A stretch of DNA of 64,000 bases, taken from Bacteroidota bacterium. GTDB taxonomy: Bacteria > Bacteroidota > Bacteroidia > Bacteroidales > GCA-2748055. The notes under the pieces are model-generated. The model worked only from the letters and a program-made list of their open reading frames with translations. It ran no database searches and had not been told where the DNA came from. The stretch lies in the NCBI GenBank assembly GCA_024640885.1, contig JAHEEC010000005.1:1-64000 (forward strand), in the 5' to 3' direction. The position numbers and the translations under genes were made by a program. Position 1 is the first letter of the stretch. The number at the start of each line of letters is the position of its first letter. Shown piece by piece: positions 52,897 through 61,494 of this stretch.

Positions 52897-53274
52897 CTAT
52901 CCGATCATGGAACGATACTCATCGGCCGGTATCAGCTCCTTCAGCTGCTCCGGATCGGAGAATTTAATCCTGATCATCCATCCCTCTCCAAAGGGCTGGG
53001 AATTCACCAGCTCAGGGGTGTTTTCCAGTGCAGGATTCACTGCCACAATCTCCCCGTCAACCGGCATGTAGAGATCCGAAACGGTCTTAACCGCTTCAAT
53101 GGTCCCAAAGGTATCCCCTTTGGAAAGGACCTCTCCTTCGGTTTCGATTTCAATAAAAACCACGTCACCCAGCTCTCCCTGGGCAAAATCGGTCACTCCA
53201 ACCACAACCTCGTCACCTTCCACTCGGATCCATTCATGTTCAGAAGTGTACTTCAGATCATCGGGTACGTTCAT
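52897..53274 (-). CDS. gcvH: Glycine cleavage system H protein
   Basis: 125 residues from ATG 53274; the frame extends up to 53361 but the earlier residues are not protein-like. It matches lipoyl-carrier protein H: LKYTSEHEWIRVEGD start, GDVVFIEI, and the lipoyl Lys63 in GTIEAVKTVSDLY. It shuttles the aminomethyl group between the P, T and L proteins. The gene lies downstream of sprA, as in many Bacteroidota, without other gcv genes here. Confidence 0.94.
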   Translation of the reverse strand: MNVPDDLKYTSEHEWIRVEGDEVVVGVTDFAQGELGDVVFIEIETEGEVLSKGDTFGTIEAVKTVSDLYMPVDGEIVAVNPALENTPELVNSQPFGEGWMIRIKFSDPEQLKELIPADEYRSMIG

Positions 53275-53374
53275 AATGAAAATGTTAGTGCTCACATTTT
53301 GAGCGTTAATATGATGGCGGGCCGGTTTGTCAGAGTCCTGTGCTCCCTGCTCCTCCAACACCCCAACCTCCTTT

Positions 53375-53382
53375 CAAATGTA
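53375..53382 (-). promoter_or_regulatory. -7 element likely driving gcvH
   Basis: On the minus strand the bases read TACATTTG, a perfect TAnnTTTG. The -33 match is weak (CTG at an 18-base spacing). Transcription would start near 53370, giving a leader of about 95 bases. Confidence 0.4.
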
Positions 53383-53429
53383 ACACTTTTCAAAATATTT
53401 CAGGACCTGCTAAAGATCATATATTGGCC

Positions 53430-56400
53430 CTACAATGTAAAGGTCAAACTGAATCCCACGTTGTAATTGGCATTGGGATAACTATTTGAAATATAAGGCG
53501 TTGTAAGGCGCTGGTCGTAGAATGCCCGGATGGTGAATTTATCGCTCAACATGTAGTCAGCCGTAGCTTTCAGGCTGAAAATACGCTGTCCTGCTGTGAT
53601 TTCGCTACCGGAGATATCCTCCAGCTTGCGGATCACTGTCCGGTTGTTTCGCATGGAAAAATCCAGCCTGATGTTGAGATCACTGCTGAACTCCTTCTGG
53701 TTGATGATCAGTGGGACTTCATTGAACCTGTATCCGGCCCCCACAATAAACTCCCCGCTGTTTACCTCATTCACCTGGGTATTGGCCATATTCATGGCCA
53801 CGGTGCGGGATCGTTTATATTCGATGCGGGTGGTCAGGCTGTTCTTCCAATCCATATTAAGATCCAGAAGCGGACTGAAATTCTCATTGATGCTCACCGT
53901 ATTGATATTCTGTTCCACCATGAAGTTCCCCTGGAGGTCCAGGGCAATGGGGACACCGTTGATGGTATCATAGAGATAGAAAGGGTTGCTGATGAAGGAT
54001 CCCACACTGTATGTGGAACGGTAGGAATGGTTCATGACAATGGAGTTCACCACCTTTTGCAACGCCTCGATCTTCCCCAGCCCGTCGAAACGCACCTGCC
54101 AGTTGGGCATGATTTGCAGGATCGATTTGATGGCATTGAGTGAGATCCTGCCGGGATCTCCCCCGCCATACGCTGCAAGAAAGGCCGGGATCAGTACTTC
54201 CTGGGAGGTGGGACCGTAGCCCTGGTAGTAGCCGGCCGAATCCTTGTCAAGGCGGACCCCTGTCCTGTCATAATATTCATTGGCCAGCCTCAGGGATACC
54301 TCCTTGCGGTACTCATTCTTCAATAATCCAAAGGTCTGGGAGGATTCGACCTTGTCGTCGATCCTTTCAAATGCGGTTCCCAACGAGATATAGGACATGC
54401 TGAAATTTCCGCTGTAGACCCTGCCCCTGGCGGTATCGGAAGGAAGATTCCCAAATTCATCAGCTGTATAATATTCCGCAAGGTTGGAGGCAAACATCCG
54501 GTTGGCGGTCAGGTCGATTTTCAACCCGTTAAATGGCTCGATATTGGCCCTTGCGGTGAATCGATCCGTCTGACTGAGCGTGAAGGGTGTGTTCAGATTC
54601 TGATCCGTGGTGAGCAGGTTTCTCCGGAAGGCCTCCTCTGCAATGTATTCATTCTGCCATCCTGAAATGAACTCCCATCCCGGTGCCATCTGGCCCTGGT
54701 AGCTCTGCATCCCAAAATAACTGGTGCCAGGGAGGTATCCTGGAAGGAATGTGCCCCCGCTCCGGGAGTAGGTGATGTTGAATGTCCGTACGCTCATCAG
54801 GATCCGAACGGTTGACTCGGCAATGAAAATAAGTGGATTGGGTCCCTTCTGCAGGGTTCCGGTAACCCTTACAGTGGCACTCCTGACCGCTTTCTCCGAA
54901 GTAATCCTCACCCGGGTATCACTGAGGATCTCGGTGGTAACCTCCACGGGCTGGTTGTTTTCGTCCAGCACCTCCACGGTGACGTTCTCGGTCCTCAGGT
55001 TATGGGGGACATACCTGCCCCGTCCCTCGCGCAGGTAAAGATTATCCTTGGTGTATATCTTGGTCTTTGTCCGGGTCTCGCTCTCCCGCTCCCTGGTCCG
55101 GGAATTCCTGTATTTGTCGTTGATCCGCTTCAGGTAGGGAATTTTGTTGTAGAGGTTGACAAAGTTCAGCTGTCCGTTAAGCTGGATGGTGTTGGAGTTT
55201 TTAATGCTGTTTCCAAGGTTTATGGGACCAAATTCAGGATCATCCGGGATGATGGGTCCCACATCCCAGCCGTAGGTTCCGCTGTACCTGGCATTGGCAC
55301 TGGTCCAGTCAAGCAGGGGTATTTTGTTGATGGGAATGGTATAAGAGATATCAAACTGGTGGATATAATTGGTTGTCCGGCCCCCTGCAAGGATGCTCCG
55401 CCACAACGAATCCCTGTAGATCTCATATCCGTCCAGATCCCTGTTCCACCTCCCCTCGGGTTCATCGATCCTGGCTATGTTTGTGGAGGAGAAATCGAAC
55501 CTGAGGTTTCGGGTCAGGTCGAATTTAAGGTCAAAATAGCGGTTCCAAAGAAAATCCTTCTTGAAGGTGGGCGATACGATAAAACCTGGATTATTGATGT
55601 TCCTCACCTGCTTTTCGAGGTAATAACGGTCCATATCGGTCCTGAAGGAGACCCGGGAAGGGGTATAGTTGAAATTAAAGTCCTTGATCAACCGGAGCCA
55701 TTCGCTGTTCATCCATTTCACCGACTTGAGGGGCTGGACATTCCGTGGCCTGGTATTGAAATTATAGCTGATATTTCCCCTCACCTTCCTCGTGTTGTAG
55801 AAATCCAGGTTGGGGCTCCTGCTCACCATTTCATTCAGGGAAAAACTGGCGGACCAGTTGGAGAGGCTGTAAAAATGTTTCTGGGTGCCGGCCTTGTTCA
55901 TTCTCACATTGGTCACTGCAAATGACTTCCTTTCCACCATATCCCTGGCATTCCTGATAATGGAATCCCGCTCCGTCTCGGTGGCGGCATCCTCGATGGC
56001 CTCCTTCAGGGGGATATCAGGATCCAGGGGATTGTACTCCGGATTGACAATGGCCTTTGAGTAACTGGCAAAGACCGGGATATTGACCCCCGATTCCTGC
56101 TTGAAGAACTTGCCCATCTGCAGATTGGATGAAATATCATACTGGATGATCTGCTCACGCTGCCGTTCCTGCACTTTCTGTTCGATGCTTCCGAAGCCGG
56201 GTTGACTGGTGTTACCGGCAACGGTGATGTTTCCAAAATCGGCCAGTTTCAGGGTGGCCCTTCCAATGGCGGCCCACCCTCCTTTTTCATTGAAATCGGT
56301 CAGTCGCAGTTCATTGAGCCAGATCTCACCTGATTTAGGCAATCCGTCATCCTGCCCGTAGGGATTATTGCCCGCTTTGGGATTGCGCACCCCGATCATG

Positions 56401-59400
56401 ATGGTGCGGATGCTGCTCATGTTTGGATTCCCGGAGACAGAGATTCTATTTCCCTTTGTATCCAGTATGGAATAAACCGAGTTCACGGATACTTCACTTT
56501 CAGGATCGGCCATGGCCCTGTTCCGGGCTTGCTTCACCTCCTTAAACTGGTCCAGTTCAATCTCAAATTTATTCCCTTCGGGCCATACGATAAAACGGTC
56601 GCTCTCGCTGTCATTGTCATATTTGCCTGGTGGGGTGAGTTTCATGGGAACCTCGTATTCATAATAGTTATCCTGGTAATCGGTCCCGAGCCTGATGAAC
56701 GCCACCAGCTCATTCTGCTCAAGAACGGTGCCCGGAATGGCCTCGGCATGTGCCTCCATCCTGATCTTTTTATACTGCCGGATATCCAGCTCCGTGTTTT
56801 TGTAAGCTGCCCGGGCATCTCCGTCAGCCAGTTCACGAACCTTCAACACAATGGATTGCTCATTCAGCTGCCTCAACTGTGGCTGGGTAGGGTCAATCTG
56901 GCGGGTAAATCCCGGAGGCAACACGTAGTTCACAGGTTCTTTTCCCGCATTCTCCTCGATGTTGACCGCCGAAATAGCCAGTGCCCCTTCGGGGGGTTCT
57001 ACCCCCGTCCAGCTTTCACCACCCTGGGTGAATGGCAGGGCGTATCGCCTCCACTCTCCCCTTACCAGGTCCATCCTGGCGAACCTGAGAAAAGTGGTGT
57101 CCTCAAAACCGGTCATGAACATCCGCATAAACCGGATGGTCTTAAAATCTGAGATATCACCCACCGTAGTCTCGTAGTTGTATATGGGGATGCGAAACTG
57201 GTACCAGGTCACATCCGCCTTTTTACCATTTTCATAGGTGACCCGGTCCACCACTTTGTCCACGATGTTGTTCCTTCCCACCTCCAGTTCATTCCTGTTC
57301 AGGTCCACACGGTATACAAAATAGCTCTCACCTTCGCTCAGGGTATTGTCCCGGTTGATGTCCTCAATATCGGGAAGGGAGGTTCCAGAGGTGGGATAGG
57401 ATTCAGGATTATCAATGTCGCTTGGGGAGTTTCCTTCATGATTGTTATAATCCTTGTAGCGGCTCAGGATATCCAGCTGCTCCGCATCGCTTTGTGAGCT
57501 CCTGTAATACCTGTAGTTATCCGATGAAGGGTCCGACCGGATAGCCTCCCGGGTTGCACTGGTGATGCGTCCCGCATTGAAAAGATCGTCGATCTGGTTC
57601 AGGTAATCATCCGGTTTTTCGGAGAAATATTGCAGCTCCGCCTCAGTGGAGAGGCCGTCAAGCCCCACATCCTGGTATTTTCTGGTTTCATCTCCTGCGC
57701 TGAAACCCTGAACCAGTGACTGCGTAAGGGGAACCCTGCCCCAGACAGTGGTGTCCACCTTTTCAATGACATTGGAAGTGGGCAGCCCGTTCTCAAAGGT
57801 TTTTCGGGAATCTTTCAGCACATCTTCCGAAATGTTCCCCAGGTTAAAATAGAGTTGACCCCCATTGTGGTCGGGCATTTCCGCAAAGGGATCCATAAGC
57901 CAGAATTCGATGAATTCCACATTGGCCTGTTCAAAATCACTGGAGTAGATTTCCCGCATGACGCCACCCCACCGCCGTGTGGGTTCAAGCAACTTTCCGT
58001 CTTCATCGATCCGTTGGTAGTCATAGTTATAGGGGCCCCGTTCCCTTGGATAATAGGCCATATTCAGGACTGAGATCCGGGTGGGAATCCCATTGGGATT
58101 CTCCTTGTTGGGAAAGATGTCCTGTTCATACAATTCATACACATATGCACTTGACTGGAGGTCAGGATTGGCCTTGATATAATCGGGGGTCCTGGAATCG
58201 TTGTTCACAAAGAGCGGGTCAATTTGGTACCAGGCCATTTTGGCCCTGCCGTATCCGTAGGCCCTGTTATTATTGAGCTCCGCTTCAGGGAAGAAACCCC
58301 TGGGTGTACTGGCCAGTTTCCAGGATGAGAATTGCTTCAGGTCAATGGAGGTTTCACTTCCCTCGAAGTCATCGATATAGGCATTCCCCTCCTTTTCAAT
58401 GGCTTTTGAATGGCCCGGGATTAGCTGGGCAAACTCACCCACCACCGTGAGAGAGGAAGGGGCCTTCGTCTCAAGGAAAGGCAACTTGTCCACCAGGGTG
58501 GTGATCAGCTGCGATTCGGTGCTGTAACTTCCGTTCAATCCCCAGATGGTATTGGAGATGGGTTCATCCCCGATATTCACTTTCTGGGTCAGGGGCCGTT
58601 CGGTAAGGTGCATGGCCGTCGCCCCGAGGGTGAAGTTGTCGGAGATCTTGTAATCCAGGTGTGTCCCCACCAGGGTTTTGGTCTGGAAATTGAAAAGCGA
58701 CTGGTTCTCAAGGGAGATGCGAATGGGTGTCCCGGACTCGAGGATCCCCTGGTTGATGATGGTCACCCTTCCCAGCATGTAGTCCACAGTGAAATCCTGT
58801 CCCTCCACCAGTTCCCTTCCCCCGGCGGTCACTTTCACCGATCCCTGGGGCACGTTCATGGCATTGAGCATAATCTCCGAACTGTTGGAAGAGGAGTATT
58901 CGCCCGCGATCAGGAATTTATTCTTTTCAGCGATCTGCTGTGCCTTGGTCTTGGTGGAATCGTAAAGTTCCTGGAACACATACTTTTCTATGGCTCTGTC
59001 CACATTCTCCCCTTCCAGGCTGTCACGGAGGATATTCGCCAGGTCCGAGCCGAAAGGTTCAAGCAGTGTGAAGAATACCCTGCCGTTGGAGGGATTGATG
59101 GTCACCCCGTTCATGAAGTCGAAGATCCCGTCAGGATAAGGATCCTGCTGGGAGTTCATGTTATCCAGGTTGAGCAACCGGATCAGGATGGACTTGTTCA
59201 GGTTGCCATCGGGGAGGTAGTTGATGGCGTTCCCGGTTTTGTCATCCCTGTAAAGCACATCCAGCGTGAAATCCTCCTGGCTGACCTGGTATGCTCCCAG
59301 GGCATAGACGTTTTTCATCATCAGCGGCCAGGCGTAGCTGTTGGGGGTGAAATTGGTAGGTTTCATGAGCTTCAGGATCAGGGAGGAGGGAGCGCTGATC

Positions 59401-60800
59401 CCGCTGGACTGTGATAATTCCCCCACCTGGAAAGTCTGTCCCCGGTAGGTATATTCATAGGCTACCGCCAGGATCTCATCGGTATTGAGGGCCGTATTCA
59501 GAGAGATATAACCCAGTTTTTCGTTAAAGGTGTACTCCCTGGGTGAGAGCAACCTGGCATTTTCGATCTTTTCGAAATCCACCCCGAGTACCAGGCTGGC
59601 ATCTTCCAGTTCACCGGTCGCATTCTTGATGTCCCTGATGGCCGAATAGGTGGTCGTCAGCTGCTCATAGGCATCATTGAGCGGGTTCCTGGGATAATCA
59701 CCGGTCTGGCCTGAATTGCGCTGAAAGAGATCCGACCGGGGCTCTGATTCACCCAGGTCATTGACTGCCACAATGTTCCGTGAGTTTTCAAAATTCGTGG
59801 TCTTGTTGGTGACCCAGACCTCCATCCGGGTGATGGAGACATCGGAGGTGATGATGGGCAACCTGGCGAGTGCCTTGTTGTAATTGTCGCGAAAATACTT
59901 GGAGAGAAAGAAGTGCTTGTTGGCATCATAGTCATCCACTGTGACCGAATATTCAGTGAGCTGTGCACCGCCCTGCACATTGATCACAGAGGACTCTCCC
60001 CGCTGTTGGGAAAAGACACTGGTTACCCTGAGTTTGCCGAATTGAAGTTCGGTCTTCAATCCAAAAAGACTCTGGCTCCCGGTGATCAGGGAGCCGGGAA
60101 GGGGCATGTTCACATTTCCCGCTTCGATTTTCTTGATGATCTCGTCCTCTTTCCCTGAATATTCCAGCTTGGTCTGGTTTTCGAAATCGAAGGTGGCTTC
60201 TGTATTGTAACTGATGTCCATGGCCATCTTATCCCCGATGGAGCCGGCCACGTTCATGATGATCTTTTCATCGAAGGTGAAGGAAGGAACGCTCCTCAGC
60301 CTTTCACTGATGTTGGGATTATCCTGTTTTGACAGGTTAAATCCAAAAATCAGCTCCGCACTTCCCGACGGGACAATATTGATGGTATTGGAGCCAAAGA
60401 GTTTATCAAAGGCCTCCCCCCCCACCTGGAGGGGCGGAATAAATGAGAGCTGCTGGTCAAGGGAGGCCCCGCTGGATTTGATTCGCCAGTACTCGTTCAC
60501 CTGCTGATCAAATTCATACCGCTGGAACTCCTCCTTGGTCATCGTGGAGGGATTGCGGTAATTCCAGCTCCCGATGGTCTCCGTAAAGACATATTTCCGG
60601 GTCAGCGGATCATAAATAACCTGGGATTTGATATTGGACGGATTCTGCAGATAGAGCGGCGAATGGAATCCCGAATAGCTGAAGGGATAGGAACCTCTGT
60701 CCGTGAACGGGTAATGGAGTGTCGTATCCTGGGCATTTACTCCAAAAGCCAGCAGAATTCCAAAGACAATCAGGGATATGTGATTATACCAACGGCTCAC
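53430..60800 (-). CDS. sprA: SprA, outer-membrane translocon of the type IX secretion system
   Basis: 2456 residues, the usual size for SprA (also called Sov). A signal peptide (Val-Asn-Ala-Gln near residue 24) is followed by a long protein with many amphipathic strands: it forms the 36-strand barrel through which folded T9SS cargo leaves the cell. Landmarks recalled from the family include HYPFTDRGSYPFSYSGFHSP near the start, YSGKEDEIIKKIEAGNVNMP, PGHSKAIEKEGNAYIDDFEG, ETSIDLKQFSSWKLASTPRG and a C-terminal strand ending Phe-Ser-Leu-Thr-Phe-Thr-Leu. The start is GTG 60800, whose G is the last base of the ruvA stop codon (TAG), so the two are translated together. The window also holds four T9SS cargo genes. 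Confidence 0.95.
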   Translation of the reverse strand: MSRWYNHISLIVFGILLAFGVNAQDTTLHYPFTDRGSYPFSYSGFHSPLYLQNPSNIKSQVIYDPLTRKYVFTETIGSWNYRNPSTMTKEEFQRYEFDQQVNEYWRIKSSGASLDQQLSFIPPLQVGGEAFDKLFGSNTINIVPSGSAELIFGFNLSKQDNPNISERLRSVPSFTFDEKIIMNVAGSIGDKMAMDISYNTEATFDFENQTKLEYSGKEDEIIKKIEAGNVNMPLPGSLITGSQSLFGLKTELQFGKLRVTSVFSQQRGESSVINVQGGAQLTEYSVTVDDYDANKHFFLSKYFRDNYNKALARLPIITSDVSITRMEVWVTNKTTNFENSRNIVAVNDLGESEPRSDLFQRNSGQTGDYPRNPLNDAYEQLTTTYSAIRDIKNATGELEDASLVLGVDFEKIENARLLSPREYTFNEKLGYISLNTALNTDEILAVAYEYTYRGQTFQVGELSQSSGISAPSSLILKLMKPTNFTPNSYAWPLMMKNVYALGAYQVSQEDFTLDVLYRDDKTGNAINYLPDGNLNKSILIRLLNLDNMNSQQDPYPDGIFDFMNGVTINPSNGRVFFTLLEPFGSDLANILRDSLEGENVDRAIEKYVFQELYDSTKTKAQQIAEKNKFLIAGEYSSSNSSEIMLNAMNVPQGSVKVTAGGRELVEGQDFTVDYMLGRVTIINQGILESGTPIRISLENQSLFNFQTKTLVGTHLDYKISDNFTLGATAMHLTERPLTQKVNIGDEPISNTIWGLNGSYSTESQLITTLVDKLPFLETKAPSSLTVVGEFAQLIPGHSKAIEKEGNAYIDDFEGSETSIDLKQFSSWKLASTPRGFFPEAELNNNRAYGYGRAKMAWYQIDPLFVNNDSRTPDYIKANPDLQSSAYVYELYEQDIFPNKENPNGIPTRISVLNMAYYPRERGPYNYDYQRIDEDGKLLEPTRRWGGVMREIYSSDFEQANVEFIEFWLMDPFAEMPDHNGGQLYFNLGNISEDVLKDSRKTFENGLPTSNVIEKVDTTVWGRVPLTQSLVQGFSAGDETRKYQDVGLDGLSTEAELQYFSEKPDDYLNQIDDLFNAGRITSATREAIRSDPSSDNYRYYRSSQSDAEQLDILSRYKDYNNHEGNSPSDIDNPESYPTSGTSLPDIEDINRDNTLSEGESYFVYRVDLNRNELEVGRNNIVDKVVDRVTYENGKKADVTWYQFRIPIYNYETTVGDISDFKTIRFMRMFMTGFEDTTFLRFARMDLVRGEWRRYALPFTQGGESWTGVEPPEGALAISAVNIEENAGKEPVNYVLPPGFTRQIDPTQPQLRQLNEQSIVLKVRELADGDARAAYKNTELDIRQYKKIRMEAHAEAIPGTVLEQNELVAFIRLGTDYQDNYYEYEVPMKLTPPGKYDNDSESDRFIVWPEGNKFEIELDQFKEVKQARNRAMADPESEVSVNSVYSILDTKGNRISVSGNPNMSSIRTIMIGVRNPKAGNNPYGQDDGLPKSGEIWLNELRLTDFNEKGGWAAIGRATLKLADFGNITVAGNTSQPGFGSIEQKVQERQREQIIQYDISSNLQMGKFFKQESGVNIPVFASYSKAIVNPEYNPLDPDIPLKEAIEDAATETERDSIIRNARDMVERKSFAVTNVRMNKAGTQKHFYSLSNWSASFSLNEMVSRSPNLDFYNTRKVRGNISYNFNTRPRNVQPLKSVKWMNSEWLRLIKDFNFNYTPSRVSFRTDMDRYYLEKQVRNINNPGFIVSPTFKKDFLWNRYFDLKFDLTRNLRFDFSSTNIARIDEPEGRWNRDLDGYEIYRDSLWRSILAGGRTTNYIHQFDISYTIPINKIPLLDWTSANARYSGTYGWDVGPIIPDDPEFGPINLGNSIKNSNTIQLNGQLNFVNLYNKIPYLKRINDKYRNSRTRERESETRTKTKIYTKDNLYLREGRGRYVPHNLRTENVTVEVLDENNQPVEVTTEILSDTRVRITSEKAVRSATVRVTGTLQKGPNPLIFIAESTVRILMSVRTFNITYSRSGGTFLPGYLPGTSYFGMQSYQGQMAPGWEFISGWQNEYIAEEAFRRNLLTTDQNLNTPFTLSQTDRFTARANIEPFNGLKIDLTANRMFASNLAEYYTADEFGNLPSDTARGRVYSGNFSMSYISLGTAFERIDDKVESSQTFGLLKNEYRKEVSLRLANEYYDRTGVRLDKDSAGYYQGYGPTSQEVLIPAFLAAYGGGDPGRISLNAIKSILQIMPNWQVRFDGLGKIEALQKVVNSIVMNHSYRSTYSVGSFISNPFYLYDTINGVPIALDLQGNFMVEQNINTVSINENFSPLLDLNMDWKNSLTTRIEYKRSRTVAMNMANTQVNEVNSGEFIVGAGYRFNEVPLIINQKEFSSDLNIRLDFSMRNNRTVIRKLEDISGSEITAGQRIFSLKATADYMLSDKFTIRAFYDQRLTTPYISNSYPNANYNVGFSLTFTL

Positions 60801-61381
60801 TACATTAACTTCAAGGCAGCCTTCACCACCTCCTCCACAGAAAGTTCCGGCTCCTTTGATAAAATGCGGGTCAGGATCTTCTCCACGTTCTTCTTTGGAA
60901 AACCCAGCGCTACTAAAGCAGATAACGCTTCATCGCGACTTGTATTGTCCTTGGAAAAGAATAATTCGTCAATACCTGCACCTTTACCAACCTTATCTTT
61001 CAGGTCCACGATGATCCTTTGGGCAGATTTGGCTCCGATCCCTTTGATCCCCTGTAAAACAGCAACATTCCCGGCCAGAATGGCCTGGGTTACCTCCTCG
61101 GGGGAGAGAGAAGAAAGGATCAGCCTGGCCGTATTGGCTCCTATCCCCGATACGGAGATGAGTGACTTAAAGATCTCCCGCTCTTCCCGTCCGCTGAACC
61201 CGTAAAGCAGCTGCGCATCCTCCCTGACCACAAAGTGCAGGTAGATCCTGCCATTGTGCTGGTTGCTTACCTGGCTGTATGTAAAAACCGAAATGTGGAT
61301 AAAATAGGCAAGAGGTCCTGCCTGGACGATCAAATGGGCTGGTGATTTTTCAACAAATTCCCCCTCGATGAATTCATACAT
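60800..61381 (-). CDS. ruvA: Holliday junction DNA helicase subunit RuvA
   Basis: 193 residues: N-terminal OB-fold (about 1-62, MYEFIEGEFVEKSPAHLIV), two helix-hairpin-helix motifs (SVSGIGANTARLIL and LQGIKGIGAKSAQRIIVDL) and a small C-terminal domain (about 145-193) that contacts RuvB. It binds four-way junctions and guides branch migration. The stop codon shares a base with the sprA start. Upstream lies infB, with a structured 113-base gap. Confidence 0.96.
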   Translation of the reverse strand: MYEFIEGEFVEKSPAHLIVQAGPLAYFIHISVFTYSQVSNQHNGRIYLHFVVREDAQLLYGFSGREEREIFKSLISVSGIGANTARLILSSLSPEEVTQAILAGNVAVLQGIKGIGAKSAQRIIVDLKDKVGKGAGIDELFFSKDNTSRDEALSALVALGFPKKNVEKILTRILSKEPELSVEEVVKAALKLM

Positions 61382-61413
61382 ACCTTTGTTTTTGGTATGC
61401 TAATATAACAATA

Positions 61414-61492
61414 CTCTTCGGGATATTTTAACCCGGAGTTATTGTTTGGGAAAGCTAAAAAGGCCAGCTGGTTTCTCAGGCATCCCGAAGAG
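61414..61492. repeat. Long-range 11-base inverted repeat between infB and ruvA
   Basis: CTCTTCGGGAT (61414-61424) is the exact reverse complement of ATCCCGAAGAG (61482-61492), with 57 bases between. The right arm begins two bases after the infB stop codon. In the transcript the arms could pair into a long stem with an inner loop that itself contains a CCAGCTGG palindrome. It may be a transcription stop or RNA stability element; there is no T-run behind it. Confidence 0.5.
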
Positions 61493-61494
61493 AC

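Noticed and set aside
55002-55925. Long open frame on the + strand inside sprA (307 codons), and a similar one at 58608-59414
   Set aside because: It is antisense to a well-supported gene, lacks a promoter or family motif, and its residue pattern (Gly/Val/Pro/Ile-rich) mirrors codon bias of sprA.
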